The position numbers were made by a program, and so were the translations under genes. The notes under the pieces were generated by a model. That model saw only the letters and a program-made list of their open reading frames with translations. It did not search any database and had not been told where the DNA came from. A stretch of 64,000 nucleotides of DNA from Thermosyntropha sp. (GTDB lineage: Bacteria > Bacillota > Syntrophomonadia > Syntrophomonadales > Syntrophomonadaceae), in the NCBI RefSeq assembly GCF_017656155.1, contig NZ_JACDOH010000002.1:1-64000 (forward strand), in the 5' to 3' direction. Position 1 is the stretch's first letter; each line of letters begins with the position of its first letter. Positions 18,496 through 27,789 of this stretch are shown piece after piece.

Positions 18496-19374
18496 ATGAG
18501 ATATGAAGGTAATATATTCAGGCCGCCTAGTGAAGCTAACAGCTATATTTTGCAGGTTACCATAGGTTGCACTCATAATCGCTGCACTTTTTGTGCCATG
18601 TACAAAGATAAAAAATTCCGGGTGCGTTCTCTAGATGAGATAAAAACCGATATTCGTATGGCTAAACTTTATTATGGCGATGTGGAAAAAGTTTTCCTAG
18701 CCGATGGAGATGCTTTGGCCATGGATACCGATCAACTTTTGGAAGTATTGGAAACTTTATACAAGACTTTTCCAAGTTTAAGACATGTAGGAATATATGC
18801 TGGTCCTGACAGTATAATCTCTAAAGAGATGTCTGAACTTACTGCACTAAAGGCGGCAGGACTTTCTATTGCTTATTTAGGAGTAGAAACCGGAGATCCT
18901 GAGCTTTTAAAAGAGATACGCAAGGGTGTAACTTATGAAGAAATGGTAGAAGCAGGACAACGCATAAGAAGAGCAGGAATAAAGCTTTCAGTTACTGTTT
19001 TATTGGGATTGGCTGGCAGAAGTCCACGTGCGGTTGATCATGAGATTAATACAGCGAAAATTTTAAATGAAATTAATCCTGATTATATTGGTGCTTTAAC
19101 CTTGATGGTAGTCCCAAATACTGAATTGTTCCGCAAGCAACAAAGAGGGGAATTTGAAGTTCCTGGGCCTTTTGAAATATTAGAAGAAATGTATATATTG
19201 ATTAAACATTTAGAGTGTCAGGGAACTGAGTTCAGAAGTAATCATGCTTCCAATTATCTTCCAATAAAAGGAAGATTACCTGATGATAAAGAAAAGATGT
19301 TAGCTTTAATTAAGGAAATTATTGAAAAAAATGACCGCAGATATTTACGACCAGATTATTTAAGAGCACTATAG
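18496..19374 (+). CDS. Radical SAM protein with CX4CX2C cluster motif
   Basis: A 292-residue radical SAM protein. The N-terminus RPPSEANSYILQVTIGCTHNRCTFCAMYKDKKFRVRS contains C-T-H-N-R-C-T-F-C, i.e. four residues between the first two cysteines instead of the canonical three. The rest of the barrel is typical (FLADGDALAMD, YLGVETGDPELLKEIRKG). There is no extra C-terminal cluster domain. I recognise the family as widespread in anaerobes but know of no assigned reaction. Ribosome binding site aaggggaggtt; it is transcribed alone or with the PhoU-like gene 50 bases downstream. Confidence 0.85.
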   Translation: MRYEGNIFRPPSEANSYILQVTIGCTHNRCTFCAMYKDKKFRVRSLDEIKTDIRMAKLYYGDVEKVFLADGDALAMDTDQLLEVLETLYKTFPSLRHVGIYAGPDSIISKEMSELTALKAAGLSIAYLGVETGDPELLKEIRKGVTYEEMVEAGQRIRRAGIKLSVTVLLGLAGRSPRAVDHEINTAKILNEINPDYIGALTLMVVPNTELFRKQQRGEFEVPGPFEILEEMYILIKHLECQGTEFRSNHASNYLPIKGRLPDDKEKMLALIKEIIEKNDRRYLRPDYLRAL

Positions 19375-19424
19375 ACAATATTTTTATATAACTGAATTGA
19401 AAAAATACTAAAAGGGTGAAAAGC

Positions 19425-20051
19425 TTGAGATTATTTGGACATAAAGATAAAGAATTATTTATTCTGTTAAATGAAAGTGCGCGGATAGTAGTTAGAGGAG
19501 GAGAAATTTTAAAAGAAGTAGTATATGATTACAAGGATCTTGATTTGAAACTGGCTAAATTGACTGCTATGGAACATGAAGGTGATCGCATAATAGAAGA
19601 ACTTATAAGAAGGCTTAATACTTCTTTTATACTTCCTTTCGACAGGGAAGATGCTTTCGAATTGGTGCAGGCTTTAGCCGTAGTTTTAGATTATATAACC
19701 GGAATAATTGATCGCATGATTTTATATAAGACCGGTGAGCCAGATGATAGGGTAAGAGAGATGGTAGAAATTTTGTGTCGCTCTTTAGAATTACAGGAAA
19801 AGGCTTTTAATATGCTGAATAAAGTGGAACAAAACAAGGCGGGTATAATATCCTGCTGTGAAGAGATAACTAGTTTGGAGCGAAAACAGGACAGCTTATA
19901 TCGTAATGGATTGGCCAGGTTATTTGAAAATGAAAAAGACCCTATACAGATAATTAAGTGGCGTGAAGTTTATGAGCATATTGAAATGGCCCAGGATTAT
20001 GTACAAGATGTTGCAGAGCTTTTAAGTAGCATAGTAGTTAAATACTCTTGA
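19425..20051 (+). CDS. DUF47 (PhoU-like) family protein
   Basis: An all-helical protein of about 208 residues of the DUF47/PhoU-like family, usually encoded with Pit-type phosphate transporters and thought to regulate phosphate uptake. The pattern includes LTAMEHEGDRIIEELIRRLNTSFILPFDREDAFELVQALAVVLDYITG near residues 45-90 and EVYEHIEMAQDYVQDVAELLSSIVVKY at the end. No transporter gene adjoins here. I place the start at TTG 19425 because aaagggtg lies six bases upstream; GTG at 19416 is the alternative. Confidence 0.85.
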   Translation: MRLFGHKDKELFILLNESARIVVRGGEILKEVVYDYKDLDLKLAKLTAMEHEGDRIIEELIRRLNTSFILPFDREDAFELVQALAVVLDYITGIIDRMILYKTGEPDDRVREMVEILCRSLELQEKAFNMLNKVEQNKAGIISCCEEITSLERKQDSLYRNGLARLFENEKDPIQIIKWREVYEHIEMAQDYVQDVAELLSSIVVKYS

Positions 20052-20060
20052 AAAACTAAA

Positions 20061-20096
20061 AAAAAGCCTTGCTCTTAATTGTCAGCAAGGCTTTTT
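20061..20096. terminator. Bidirectional terminator between the DUF47 gene and corA
   Basis: A 13-bp stem AAAAAGCCTTGCT / AGCAAGGCTTTTT (20061-20073, 20084-20096) sits between two convergent genes. Confidence 0.94.
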
Positions 20097-20103
20097 GTGT
20101 TAT

Positions 20104-21081
20104 TTACAGCCATTTTTTCATTCGGAAAGCCAAAAGCATACCTAAAGACAGTGAAACCATTCCGAGCATTATAAACCATGCTGCCAGGGGATGACTTTGC
20201 CCCGGAAGGTTGACATTCATGCCGTAAAAACCGGTTATAACAGTAAGAGGCATCATAATTACTGAAATGATAGTTAAAACAGTTATAATTTCACTGGTGC
20301 GACCATTGATTATCGAATAATAAGTTTCCAGTGAGCTGTTGACGAGTTCGCGGTAAGCGTTGGCTGCATCAATGATGCTGTCTAAGTGGTCAACCAAGTC
20401 TAAATAGTAAGGAATATTTTCTTCTTTAACGAAAAATGAATAGCGACCGTTTATGTTGCTGAATATTCTGCGTTGAGGAATGAGAACTTTTCTAAGGAGG
20501 ATTATGGTTCTTCGTAAAGCAAGGATTTCTTCGGTAATTTGTCGACCGCGTAGAACAAAAATATCATCTTCCAGTTCGTCTATGCGTTCACCCAAACGCT
20601 CAATTATAGGAAAATAATCATCAACTATGTTATCTACAATCGAATACAATAAATATTCCGGCCCTCTGTTCATTAAAGTAGTTTCTTTAAGACAAACTCT
20701 TGCTGCTTTACCTACTGCAGAAAGGGCAATAGGATGGATAGTTACAATATAATTGGATCCCATAAATACATCTAGTTCGATGTTGCTTAATTCGTCTTCC
20801 TCGAGAACATCTTCAGAGTAGCGCAGGGCGTGAAATACGAAAAAATGATAATTGTCATAGCGATCTAATTTTGCTCTTGGACTACTCTGTAAACAGTCTT
20901 CTAGCGCTAGGGGGTGAAAGTCGAATATATTTCCTATATAATGAAGTTCATTAGGAGAACAGTCATAGATATCTATCCACAGAAGGCTGTTAGGAGAAGC
21001 AAGTAGAAGGTCTTTTTGGGTTAAGTCGACGTCATGGTACATTTTATTTTCAACATAATTATACCAGTATGTTTTAATCAT
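20104..21081 (-). CDS. corA: CorA-family magnesium/cobalt transporter
   Basis: A 325-residue CorA channel for divalent cations. The large N-terminal cytoplasmic domain is followed by two C-terminal membrane helices (about residues 264-285 and 300-320) with the selectivity signature YGMNVNLPG between them. The start has a ggaggga site. It is transcribed towards the DUF47 gene, from which a bidirectional terminator separates it. A leader of over 130 bases with paired segments lies upstream. Confidence 0.95.
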   Translation of the reverse strand: MIKTYWYNYVENKMYHDVDLTQKDLLLASPNSLLWIDIYDCSPNELHYIGNIFDFHPLALEDCLQSSPRAKLDRYDNYHFFVFHALRYSEDVLEEDELSNIELDVFMGSNYIVTIHPIALSAVGKAARVCLKETTLMNRGPEYLLYSIVDNIVDDYFPIIERLGERIDELEDDIFVLRGRQITEEILALRRTIILLRKVLIPQRRIFSNINGRYSFFVKEENIPYYLDLVDHLDSIIDAANAYRELVNSSLETYYSIINGRTSEIITVLTIISVIMMPLTVITGFYGMNVNLPGQSHPLAAWFIMLGMVSLSLGMLLAFRMKKWL

Positions 21082-21102
21082 TTCCTAATCCCTCCTTGTT
21101 TT

Positions 21103-21218
21103 AAAGAGGGTTAGATTTTCACCTGGTGGTACAATGCAACCCTCTTTATATTATTTTGTTTAGAACGGATAAAGTGTCGCGATCGATAATCCGGGATAGG
21201 TTCCATGTGACCACCACC
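21103..21218 (-). promoter_or_regulatory. Structured 5' leader of corA, unknown class
   Basis: On the minus strand a 10-bp hairpin (arms at 21138-21147 and 21103-21112) lies just before the ribosome binding site. Upstream of it, CGGAT/ATCCG (21189-21193, 21166-21170) forms a second stem. A GGTGGT run at 21211-21218 can pair with ACCACC in the loop of the first hairpin (21125-21130), a pseudoknot-like contact. I see no match to the M-box or to other riboswitch classes. Confidence 0.4.
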
Positions 21219-21344
21219 TTTATATCATTTCTCAACATCTTATTATATACTATGGATTAGTTTTTCGTCAAAAAAGTTGAATAAAATTTTGTTTAAGGAT
21301 AAATTACGATGAATTTGGGTAATTTAGGAAGAAGGAGGGGTTAT

Positions 21345-23354
21345 ATGCGTAGATTTATAAGTGTTTTAGTCATTTTTTCGCTGCTTATATTTTTTTCTAG
21401 TGGTTGCAGTTTAAAACTTCCAGAAGTAAAAGCTCCGGAGCCTTCTGTGGTATATGATATAAATAACCAGCCTATAAGAGGTATTGCCCATCAAAACCAG
21501 ATAAATTTGAATTTTAATGAAATACCTAATTATTTTATACAGGCTGTAATTGCAGTAGAAGATAAAAATTTTTATAAACATCATGGAATAGATATAACAG
21601 GAATATTAAGAGCAGTCGTTATGAACATAAAGGCAGGGAAAATTGTAGCAGGCGGAAGTACTATAAGCCAGCAGACTGCTAAAAATCTTTATTTGAGTAA
21701 TGAGAGAACTTGGTTAAGAAAAATAAAGGAGCTTTATTATACATTTCAACTAGAGCGCAAATACAGCAAGGATGAAATTTTAACTATGTATTGCAACAAT
21801 GTTTATTTTGGCCATGGAGCTTACGGTCTTGAAGCTGCTGCGCGCACTTTTTTTGCTAAGAATGCCGAGAAGCTAACCTTGGCTGAAGCTGCACTATTAG
21901 CAGGTCTTCCTCAGTGGCCGTCTCATTTTGACCCTTATCAAAATCCTGATGCAGCTAAAAAAAGGCAGGAAGCGGTTTTACAGAGGATGGTTGAAGAAGG
22001 GTATATAACTCCTGAACAGAAAGATGAAGCTGTAAAACAAAAATTGAGTTTTCAAAAATCCCCTTATATAAGCGGAGAGGCTCCTTACTTTATGGCCTTA
22101 GTGGAACAGTATGTAAGGGAAAAGTATGGAGATAGGGCTATGACTAGCGAAGGACTGAAGATATATACTACATTAGATTTAAATTTGCAGAGAGCAGCTA
22201 ATAGAGCTTTATTTGAAGGGATGCAAGACAGGCCGTCTGATATGCAGGCTGCTCTTGTTGCGGTTGATGTCAAAACCGGGGAAGTCAGGGCTTTAATTGG
22301 AGGAAGGGATTTTACGACTTCTCCTTATAATCGCGTTATGGCTAAGAGACAGCCTGGTTCAACTTTTAAGCCTTTTATTTATTCTTTAGCCATTGATTCT
22401 GGTTTTACAGCAGTAGATATGATAATGTGTGAAAGAGTAGAATATAGAATGAGTGATGGAAGTTTATATATTCCAAAAGATTATGGAAAAAAACCCTATC
22501 ACTATCGTGAATTTACTTTAAAGGAAGCTTTAATGAAGTCTGATAATGTGGTGGCAGTAAGGCTGAATGACATGTTAAATCCGGAGGTTACTGCCAGATA
22601 TTGTGAAAGATTTGGCTTTAAAAATGTAAAGCCTGTTTTATCTCTCCCTTTAGGCTCAATTGAAGTTACTCCTCTGGAAATGGCAGCAGGCTATGCGGTT
22701 CTTGCCAATCAAGGTATATACAGTGAACCTTTATATATTTTAAGGATAGAAGATAAAAGGGGAAATATTTTAGAGAAGAATAAACCGCATTCAATAAGAG
22801 TAATTTCTCCTGAAAATGCTTATATCATTACCAATATGCTTAAAGGAGTTCTAGAACCTGGAGGAACAGGGTCTCATTTAAGGGGAATTGTTGGCTCTAA
22901 TGCAGCAGGAAAAACAGGAACTACTGATGATTATCGTGATGCATGGTTTGTAGGTTATACCCCCCGAATTTCCTGTGCAGTATGGGTAGGTTATGATGAT
23001 GGAAGAAGCGTCCATTTACCTGGAGGAAGTTTGGCTGGACCTGTATGGGCAAAATTTATAAAACAAACTTCAGCCAGACTCGGAAAAGAAGATTTTAAAA
23101 AACCTTCTAGTGTAAATTTAGTAAATATCTGTTTAGATTCCGGACTTATTGCAACAGAATTCTGTCCACGCACATCTATGACTGCTTTTATAAAAGGAAC
23201 AGAACCGCAGGATATATGTTATTTACACATGTATAATGAGGATACCGATGAGAAAGAAGAAGATTTACCACCTGAAGTAGATGAAGGAGGACAACAAGAA
23301 AATGAGACCGAAGAAAAAAATGAAGTATCTGAATCGGAAGAGGCAATAGAATAA
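21345..23354 (+). CDS. Class A penicillin-binding protein (PBP1A-like)
   Basis: A bifunctional peptidoglycan glycosyltransferase/transpeptidase of 669 residues. The GT51 domain has AVEDKNFYKHHG with catalytic E72 and GGSTISQQTAKNLYL; the transpeptidase domain has PGSTFKPF (SxxK), KSDN (SxN) and GKTGTT. An acidic, Glu-rich tail ends the protein. The N-terminus MRRFISVLVIFSLLIFFSSGC resembles a lipoprotein signal with Cys21, unusual for this class, which normally keeps an uncleaved anchor. I chose the ATG at 21345 because aaggagggg lies upstream; the frame opens at 21309. Confidence 0.93.
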   Translation: MRRFISVLVIFSLLIFFSSGCSLKLPEVKAPEPSVVYDINNQPIRGIAHQNQINLNFNEIPNYFIQAVIAVEDKNFYKHHGIDITGILRAVVMNIKAGKIVAGGSTISQQTAKNLYLSNERTWLRKIKELYYTFQLERKYSKDEILTMYCNNVYFGHGAYGLEAAARTFFAKNAEKLTLAEAALLAGLPQWPSHFDPYQNPDAAKKRQEAVLQRMVEEGYITPEQKDEAVKQKLSFQKSPYISGEAPYFMALVEQYVREKYGDRAMTSEGLKIYTTLDLNLQRAANRALFEGMQDRPSDMQAALVAVDVKTGEVRALIGGRDFTTSPYNRVMAKRQPGSTFKPFIYSLAIDSGFTAVDMIMCERVEYRMSDGSLYIPKDYGKKPYHYREFTLKEALMKSDNVVAVRLNDMLNPEVTARYCERFGFKNVKPVLSLPLGSIEVTPLEMAAGYAVLANQGIYSEPLYILRIEDKRGNILEKNKPHSIRVISPENAYIITNMLKGVLEPGGTGSHLRGIVGSNAAGKTGTTDDYRDAWFVGYTPRISCAVWVGYDDGRSVHLPGGSLAGPVWAKFIKQTSARLGKEDFKKPSSVNLVNICLDSGLIATEFCPRTSMTAFIKGTEPQDICYLHMYNEDTDEKEEDLPPEVDEGGQQENETEEKNEVSESEEAIE

Positions 23355-23460
23355 ATATTTAAAAACAAGAGGAAAGTTTAGAAAACAATGGCTAGCCTTA
23401 TATGTGTTTTCAATGATAAAATTTTACTATATGTACAATATTTCCTGTGAGGAGAGACAT

Positions 23461-24153
23461 ATGCAAAGAGGAGAATTGTTGGAAGGGATGAAAGATGCCT
23501 TGCCAATTGTACTGGGATATGTGCCTTTAGGTTTTGCATTTGGGATTTTAGCCAATGAAGCAGGTATGTCGGTTGTTCAGGCCACAGCCATGTCGATTTT
23601 ATGTTTTACAGGGGCAGGGCAATATATTGCTATTGGGGTTTTGCAGGCGAATGGTGCTGTAATTACTGCAATACTCGCTAATATTCTGGTTAACATGAGG
23701 TATTTTCTTTTTTCAACTTCTCTGGTTCCTTTTTTAAAAGATAATGTTCCTTCTAAAATTGCTACTGTGCTTTCTTATGGCCTTACCGATGAAACTTATG
23801 CGGTAGCTTTTAATCGTTATAAGTTTAAGAAACCTACCAGTTCATATATAGCAGGTCTAAACATTACCTCGCATATAAGCTGGATAAGTAGCACTTTTTT
23901 AGGCGCTTTATCGGGGACTTTGATAACCAATACTGACAAAATGGGATTAGGCTTTGCTCTGCCTGCTATGTATACCTGTCTTTTAGTTTTAGTAATAAGT
24001 AAGCGTAATGATATAATTGTGGCCTTTATAGCTGCAGCTTTGTGCCTTTGGACAGGATATGTTTGGCCGGCTTCTATGCAGAATCTATCCAATATAATAA
24101 TAGCTACTGTAGTGGCTGCAACTATAGGGGTGATAATAAATGACAAACGCTGA
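23461..24153 (+). CDS. azlC: AzlC family branched-chain amino acid exporter subunit
   Basis: The large membrane subunit of the AzlCD exporter, about 230 residues with multiple membrane helices. Family motifs include LPIVLGYVPLGFAFGILANEAG near residue 13 and ILVNMRYFLFSTSLVPFL near 77, then LSYGLTDETYAVAF. The ATG at 23461 has gaggagag upstream; the frame extends back to 23404 without a site. It overlaps azlD by 14 bases, the usual arrangement for the two-subunit transporter. Confidence 0.92.
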   Translation: MQRGELLEGMKDALPIVLGYVPLGFAFGILANEAGMSVVQATAMSILCFTGAGQYIAIGVLQANGAVITAILANILVNMRYFLFSTSLVPFLKDNVPSKIATVLSYGLTDETYAVAFNRYKFKKPTSSYIAGLNITSHISWISSTFLGALSGTLITNTDKMGLGFALPAMYTCLLVLVISKRNDIIVAFIAAALCLWTGYVWPASMQNLSNIIIATVVAATIGVIINDKR

Positions 24154-24469
24154 TATCTGGATTATGATTATAGGGGTTTCAATCGTAAGCGTATTGCCAC
24201 GGGTTTTGCCGGTTGCATTTTTTTCCAGGTTTGATTTTCCTGAAATTTTGAAAGAATGGCTTTCTTACATAGCACCTGCGGTGCTGGCAGCTTTGACTGC
24301 TTTAAGTATAATTGCCCCTGGAGGATCTATAGATATAAGCTTTAATAATATTTATATTCTGGCTTTTATACCTACAATTATTACAGCAATAAAGACCAGG
24401 AGTCTTTTTTTTACTTTGCTGGTAGGCATCGGGACGATGGCAATACTTTATAATCTTGTTCAATTATAG
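24140..24469 (+). CDS. azlD: AzlD family small transporter subunit
   Basis: The small partner of AzlC, 109 residues with about four membrane helices (first WIMIIGVSIVSVLPRVLPVAFF; then LSYIAPAVLAALTALSIIAPGG). The family motif R-x-LP-x-x-F is present near residue 20. Its start lies inside the end of azlC, suggesting translational coupling. Confidence 0.9.
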   Translation: MTNADIWIMIIGVSIVSVLPRVLPVAFFSRFDFPEILKEWLSYIAPAVLAALTALSIIAPGGSIDISFNNIYILAFIPTIITAIKTRSLFFTLLVGIGTMAILYNLVQL

Positions 24470-24504
24470 TTTTACATAAAAAAACAAAATGGGGAGGGTA
24501 TTTT

Positions 24505-25335
24505 ATGAATACTAAAATTACCATTCTGGTGGAAAATACTACACCTGTTCCAGGCTTAACGGGGGAATACGGATTTGCTGCTTTAATAGAAAGGAATGAA
24601 AAAAAATATCTGTTTGATACAGGATCTAAGGACGCTTTATTTAATAATGCCAGGTTTTTAGGTATTGATTTAAATGAAGTATCTGAACTGATTATAAGTC
24701 ATGGACATTTTGATCACACCGGTGCAGTTTTGCCTCTTGTTAGGGATTATCAGATAAAAAAAATATATGCCCATTCTGGTATTTTTGTTTCAAGACCAGT
24801 TTTCCTGGGTGATGGAAATTTTAGAGAAATAGGGTGTGCGTTTAAAAAGGAAGAAGTTTTAAACTTAGGGGTCGAGCTCATTTGGACAGATGAATTTACA
24901 GAAATTAGCCCAGGAATTTTTGTTACTGGTGAAATTCCGAGAAATAACAGGTTTGAGGATGTTGGTGGCCCTTTTAAGGTAAAGATTGAGAATAATATTG
25001 CAAATGATGTTTTACCGGATGATATGGCATTAGTTATCGATGATAAAGATGGATTAGTTATAATCAGCGGTTGTGCACATGCAGGTATGATAAATACTAT
25101 CGATTATGTTGTTCAAAAAACAGGCAGGTCGATAATCAAGGCGTATATAGGTGGAACTCATCTGATAACTGCTTCAAAAGAGAGAATAGATAGAACTATA
25201 GAATCTCTGAATAATTATCATATTGAGAAGATTATCGTGTGTCACTGCACGGGCTTTTATGCTGCATCTCTTTTATATAATGCGCTAGGAGACAGAATAA
25301 TAAAAGGAGAAACTGGAATGAGCTTTACTTTTTAG
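24505..25335 (+). CDS. Metallo-beta-lactamase fold hydrolase (DHPPP synthase-like)
   Basis: A 276-residue metal-dependent hydrolase with the HxHxDH motif in ELIISHGHFDHTGAV near residues 65-80 and a second histidine in IISGCAHAGMINTI near 190. The N-terminal ILVENTTPVPGLTGEYGFAALIE and these motifs place it in the group annotated as 7,8-dihydropterin-6-methyl-4-(ribofuranosyl)aminobenzene 5'-phosphate synthase-like, related to archaeal methanopterin biosynthesis. The substrate in bacteria is not established. A tggggagggt ribosome binding site is present, and the Lon-like protease gene starts 21 bases after its stop. Confidence 0.85.
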   Translation: MNTKITILVENTTPVPGLTGEYGFAALIERNEKKYLFDTGSKDALFNNARFLGIDLNEVSELIISHGHFDHTGAVLPLVRDYQIKKIYAHSGIFVSRPVFLGDGNFREIGCAFKKEEVLNLGVELIWTDEFTEISPGIFVTGEIPRNNRFEDVGGPFKVKIENNIANDVLPDDMALVIDDKDGLVIISGCAHAGMINTIDYVVQKTGRSIIKAYIGGTHLITASKERIDRTIESLNNYHIEKIIVCHCTGFYAASLLYNALGDRIIKGETGMSFTF

Positions 25336-25356
25336 CAATATTGGGGGTGTAGATTT

Positions 25357-27789
25357 TTGACTGTCAATAAATGCAGGGTTAAACCGAAAAATTTAAAAAA
25401 GAAATGCAATCCTGGTATTTTTAAATTCAAAAGTACAGAAGAGCTTAAACCTTTAAAAGGTATTATTGCACAGGAAAGAGCCTTAAAGGCGGTGTCCTTA
25501 GGGATAGATATTGAGCATCTCGGTTATAATGTTTATCTTTCAGGAGCTGTAGGATGCGGTAAAATGACCTTAGCCCGGCAGGTTTTGGAAAATAAAGCTA
25601 AAAAAGAGCCGGTTCCTTCCGACTGGTGTTATGTATATAATTTCAAAAATCCTGATATGCCAAAGGCGTTAGAGCTTCCTTCGGGACAGGGAAAGGTTTT
25701 TCAAAAAACAGTTGCTGAAAACGTGGAAAAGGTAATTGACAGTATTATAAAAGCCTTAAGCAGTGAAGAGGTTGAAAATAAAAGGAACCAGATATTAAAC
25801 CAGTTTATGGAAGAAACCAACCGCAGATATTTGAAGCTTGAAGAAGAAGCGAGAGCTTATGGATTCACCATAGCGCGCAATGAGGCGGGCGTTACCAGTA
25901 TTCCTCTTAAAGATGGAGAGATAATGAGTCAAGAAGATTTTGTGCGTCTTTCTGATGAAGAAAGAAATGAAATAATGAAAAAAGGCTCCATAGTGCAGGA
26001 AAAATTGAACGATGCTTTAAGGCAATATAGGGAGATGGAAAAAAGCGTAAGAGAAAAAATAAGGCTGTTAGAAAGTGAGGCTGCCCGGGAGGTTATTGAA
26101 CCTTATTTTAATAAACTTATAGATAAATACAAAAATTTTCCTAAAGTTATTCAATATTTACAGGAAATGCAGGAAGATATTCTGGAAAATAAAGATAATT
26201 TTACAAAAAGCCATGAAGATTCACCTTTCAATTTTTTAAATCATATGAGCCGCCGAAGTGTATTAAGGAAATATCAGGTTAACCTGATTGTTGATAATTC
26301 CGAACTTAAGCATGCACCGGTTATTATCGAGAAGAATCCTACTTATGCCAATCTTTTTGGACAAATTGAGTATGAGGGAGAATTTGGTATACTGTCTACC
26401 GATTTTTCAAAAATAAAGGCGGGAGCAGTACATAAGGCCAATGGTGGTTATTTGGTATTATATGTTGATGATATTTTAAATAACTTTTATATTTGGGATA
26501 AGCTAAAAAAAGTAATAAAAAATCAGGAAATAAGCATTGAAAGCATTGGCAAGATGATTGGCATAACTAATACGGAAACTTTACAACCTGAGCCTATTCC
26601 ATGCCATATAAAAGTAGTGCTTATAGGTGAACCTATATATTATTATCTCTTTTACAACTATGACAATGATTTTCAAAAGCTTTTTAAAGTAAGGGCCGAT
26701 TTTGACGTTGAAATGGATAGAAGCAGAAAGCATATTAATGATTATGCCCGTTTTATAAGTTCAGTATGTGAAAGCAAGGGTTTGAGACATTTTACTCCAG
26801 ATGCGGTGGCAGAAGTAATAGATTATGGAAGCAGACTGGTAGAACATCAAGATAAACTTACTGCTTTATTTAATAAGTTGGAAGAAATAATATATGAAGC
26901 TGACTGCTGGGCTAAGTATGACAATTCTGAACTGGTAACTGGAGAACATGTAAGAAAGGCTTTAAATGAGAAAAAAATGCGCTCTTCTCTTTTAGAAGAT
27001 AAAATCCAGGAATATATCAAAGAAGGAACTTTGCTGATAGATACTAAAAGCTGGAGAATAGGTGAAATAAACGGATTAGCAGTTTACGAGCTGGGTGATT
27101 ACAGCTTTGGCAAACCGGTTCGAATTACGGCTAAGACGTTTATGGGAGAAAAAGGGGTAGTAAATATAGAACGGGAAATTCATTTAAGCGGAACTATTCA
27201 CAGTAAAGGGGTATTGATATTAAGCGGATTTTTGGGTGCTAAATATGCCCAGGATAAACCGCTTTCTCTTTCGGCCAGTTTAACCTTTGAACAGAGCTAC
27301 TCAGGTATTGAAGGAGATAGTGCTTCCAGTGCAGAATTATATGCATTATTATCCAGTTTAGCTGAAGTGCCTATTTTTCAGGGAATTGCAGTTACCGGTT
27401 CGGTTAATCAGAATGGAGAAATACAGCCAGTAGGAGGTGTTAACCAGAAGATAGAAGGGTTTTATAAGGTTTGCAAGGAACAGGGATTAGATGGAAGACA
27501 GGGAGTTATAATACCAAAGCAGAATGTCCCTCAGCTTATGTTGGATGATGAGATAATTGAAGCAGTAAAAGAGAAAAAATTTAATATATGGGCGGTAGAG
27601 CATATTGATGAAGGATTGGAAATATTGACTGGATTGCCTGCTGGCAAGCCAGACAGTAACGGGAAATATCCTCCTTCTACCATTCATTATATGGTTGATA
27701 ATAAATTGCGCCAGTGGAGCAAAAAACAAAACCGTTATCCTAAAGAGAGGAACAGCCGCCGACGGCTGGCGGGGAGGAGTGAATGGTGA
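25357..27789 (+). CDS. Lon-like ATP-dependent serine protease (S16 family)
   Basis: An 810-residue protein with an N-terminal AAA domain and a C-terminal S16 (Lon) protease domain. The P-loop is SGAVGCGKMTLARQ, with Met after the Walker lysine instead of Thr/Ser. The protease Ser/Lys dyad is visible in EGDSASSAEL and GVNQKIEGFY near residues 645-710. The insert between the AAA parts (about residues 130-300) is helical, as in the family of Lon-related proteases with the start motif LKPLKGIIAQERAL. Translation begins at TTG 25357 behind gggggtg. It overlaps the following lipoprotein gene by seven bases. Confidence 0.9.
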   Translation: MTVNKCRVKPKNLKKKCNPGIFKFKSTEELKPLKGIIAQERALKAVSLGIDIEHLGYNVYLSGAVGCGKMTLARQVLENKAKKEPVPSDWCYVYNFKNPDMPKALELPSGQGKVFQKTVAENVEKVIDSIIKALSSEEVENKRNQILNQFMEETNRRYLKLEEEARAYGFTIARNEAGVTSIPLKDGEIMSQEDFVRLSDEERNEIMKKGSIVQEKLNDALRQYREMEKSVREKIRLLESEAAREVIEPYFNKLIDKYKNFPKVIQYLQEMQEDILENKDNFTKSHEDSPFNFLNHMSRRSVLRKYQVNLIVDNSELKHAPVIIEKNPTYANLFGQIEYEGEFGILSTDFSKIKAGAVHKANGGYLVLYVDDILNNFYIWDKLKKVIKNQEISIESIGKMIGITNTETLQPEPIPCHIKVVLIGEPIYYYLFYNYDNDFQKLFKVRADFDVEMDRSRKHINDYARFISSVCESKGLRHFTPDAVAEVIDYGSRLVEHQDKLTALFNKLEEIIYEADCWAKYDNSELVTGEHVRKALNEKKMRSSLLEDKIQEYIKEGTLLIDTKSWRIGEINGLAVYELGDYSFGKPVRITAKTFMGEKGVVNIEREIHLSGTIHSKGVLILSGFLGAKYAQDKPLSLSASLTFEQSYSGIEGDSASSAELYALLSSLAEVPIFQGIAVTGSVNQNGEIQPVGGVNQKIEGFYKVCKEQGLDGRQGVIIPKQNVPQLMLDDEIIEAVKEKKFNIWAVEHIDEGLEILTGLPAGKPDSNGKYPPSTIHYMVDNKLRQWSKKQNRYPKERNSRRRLAGRSEW

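Noticed and set aside
21101-21150. T-box-like motif on the plus strand (GGTGGTAC followed by a stem)
   Set aside because: The motif lacks the CCGCG part, the distance to the next plus-strand gene is wrong, and no specifier or AGTA loop is visible. The pairing is better explained as the corA leader on the other strand.
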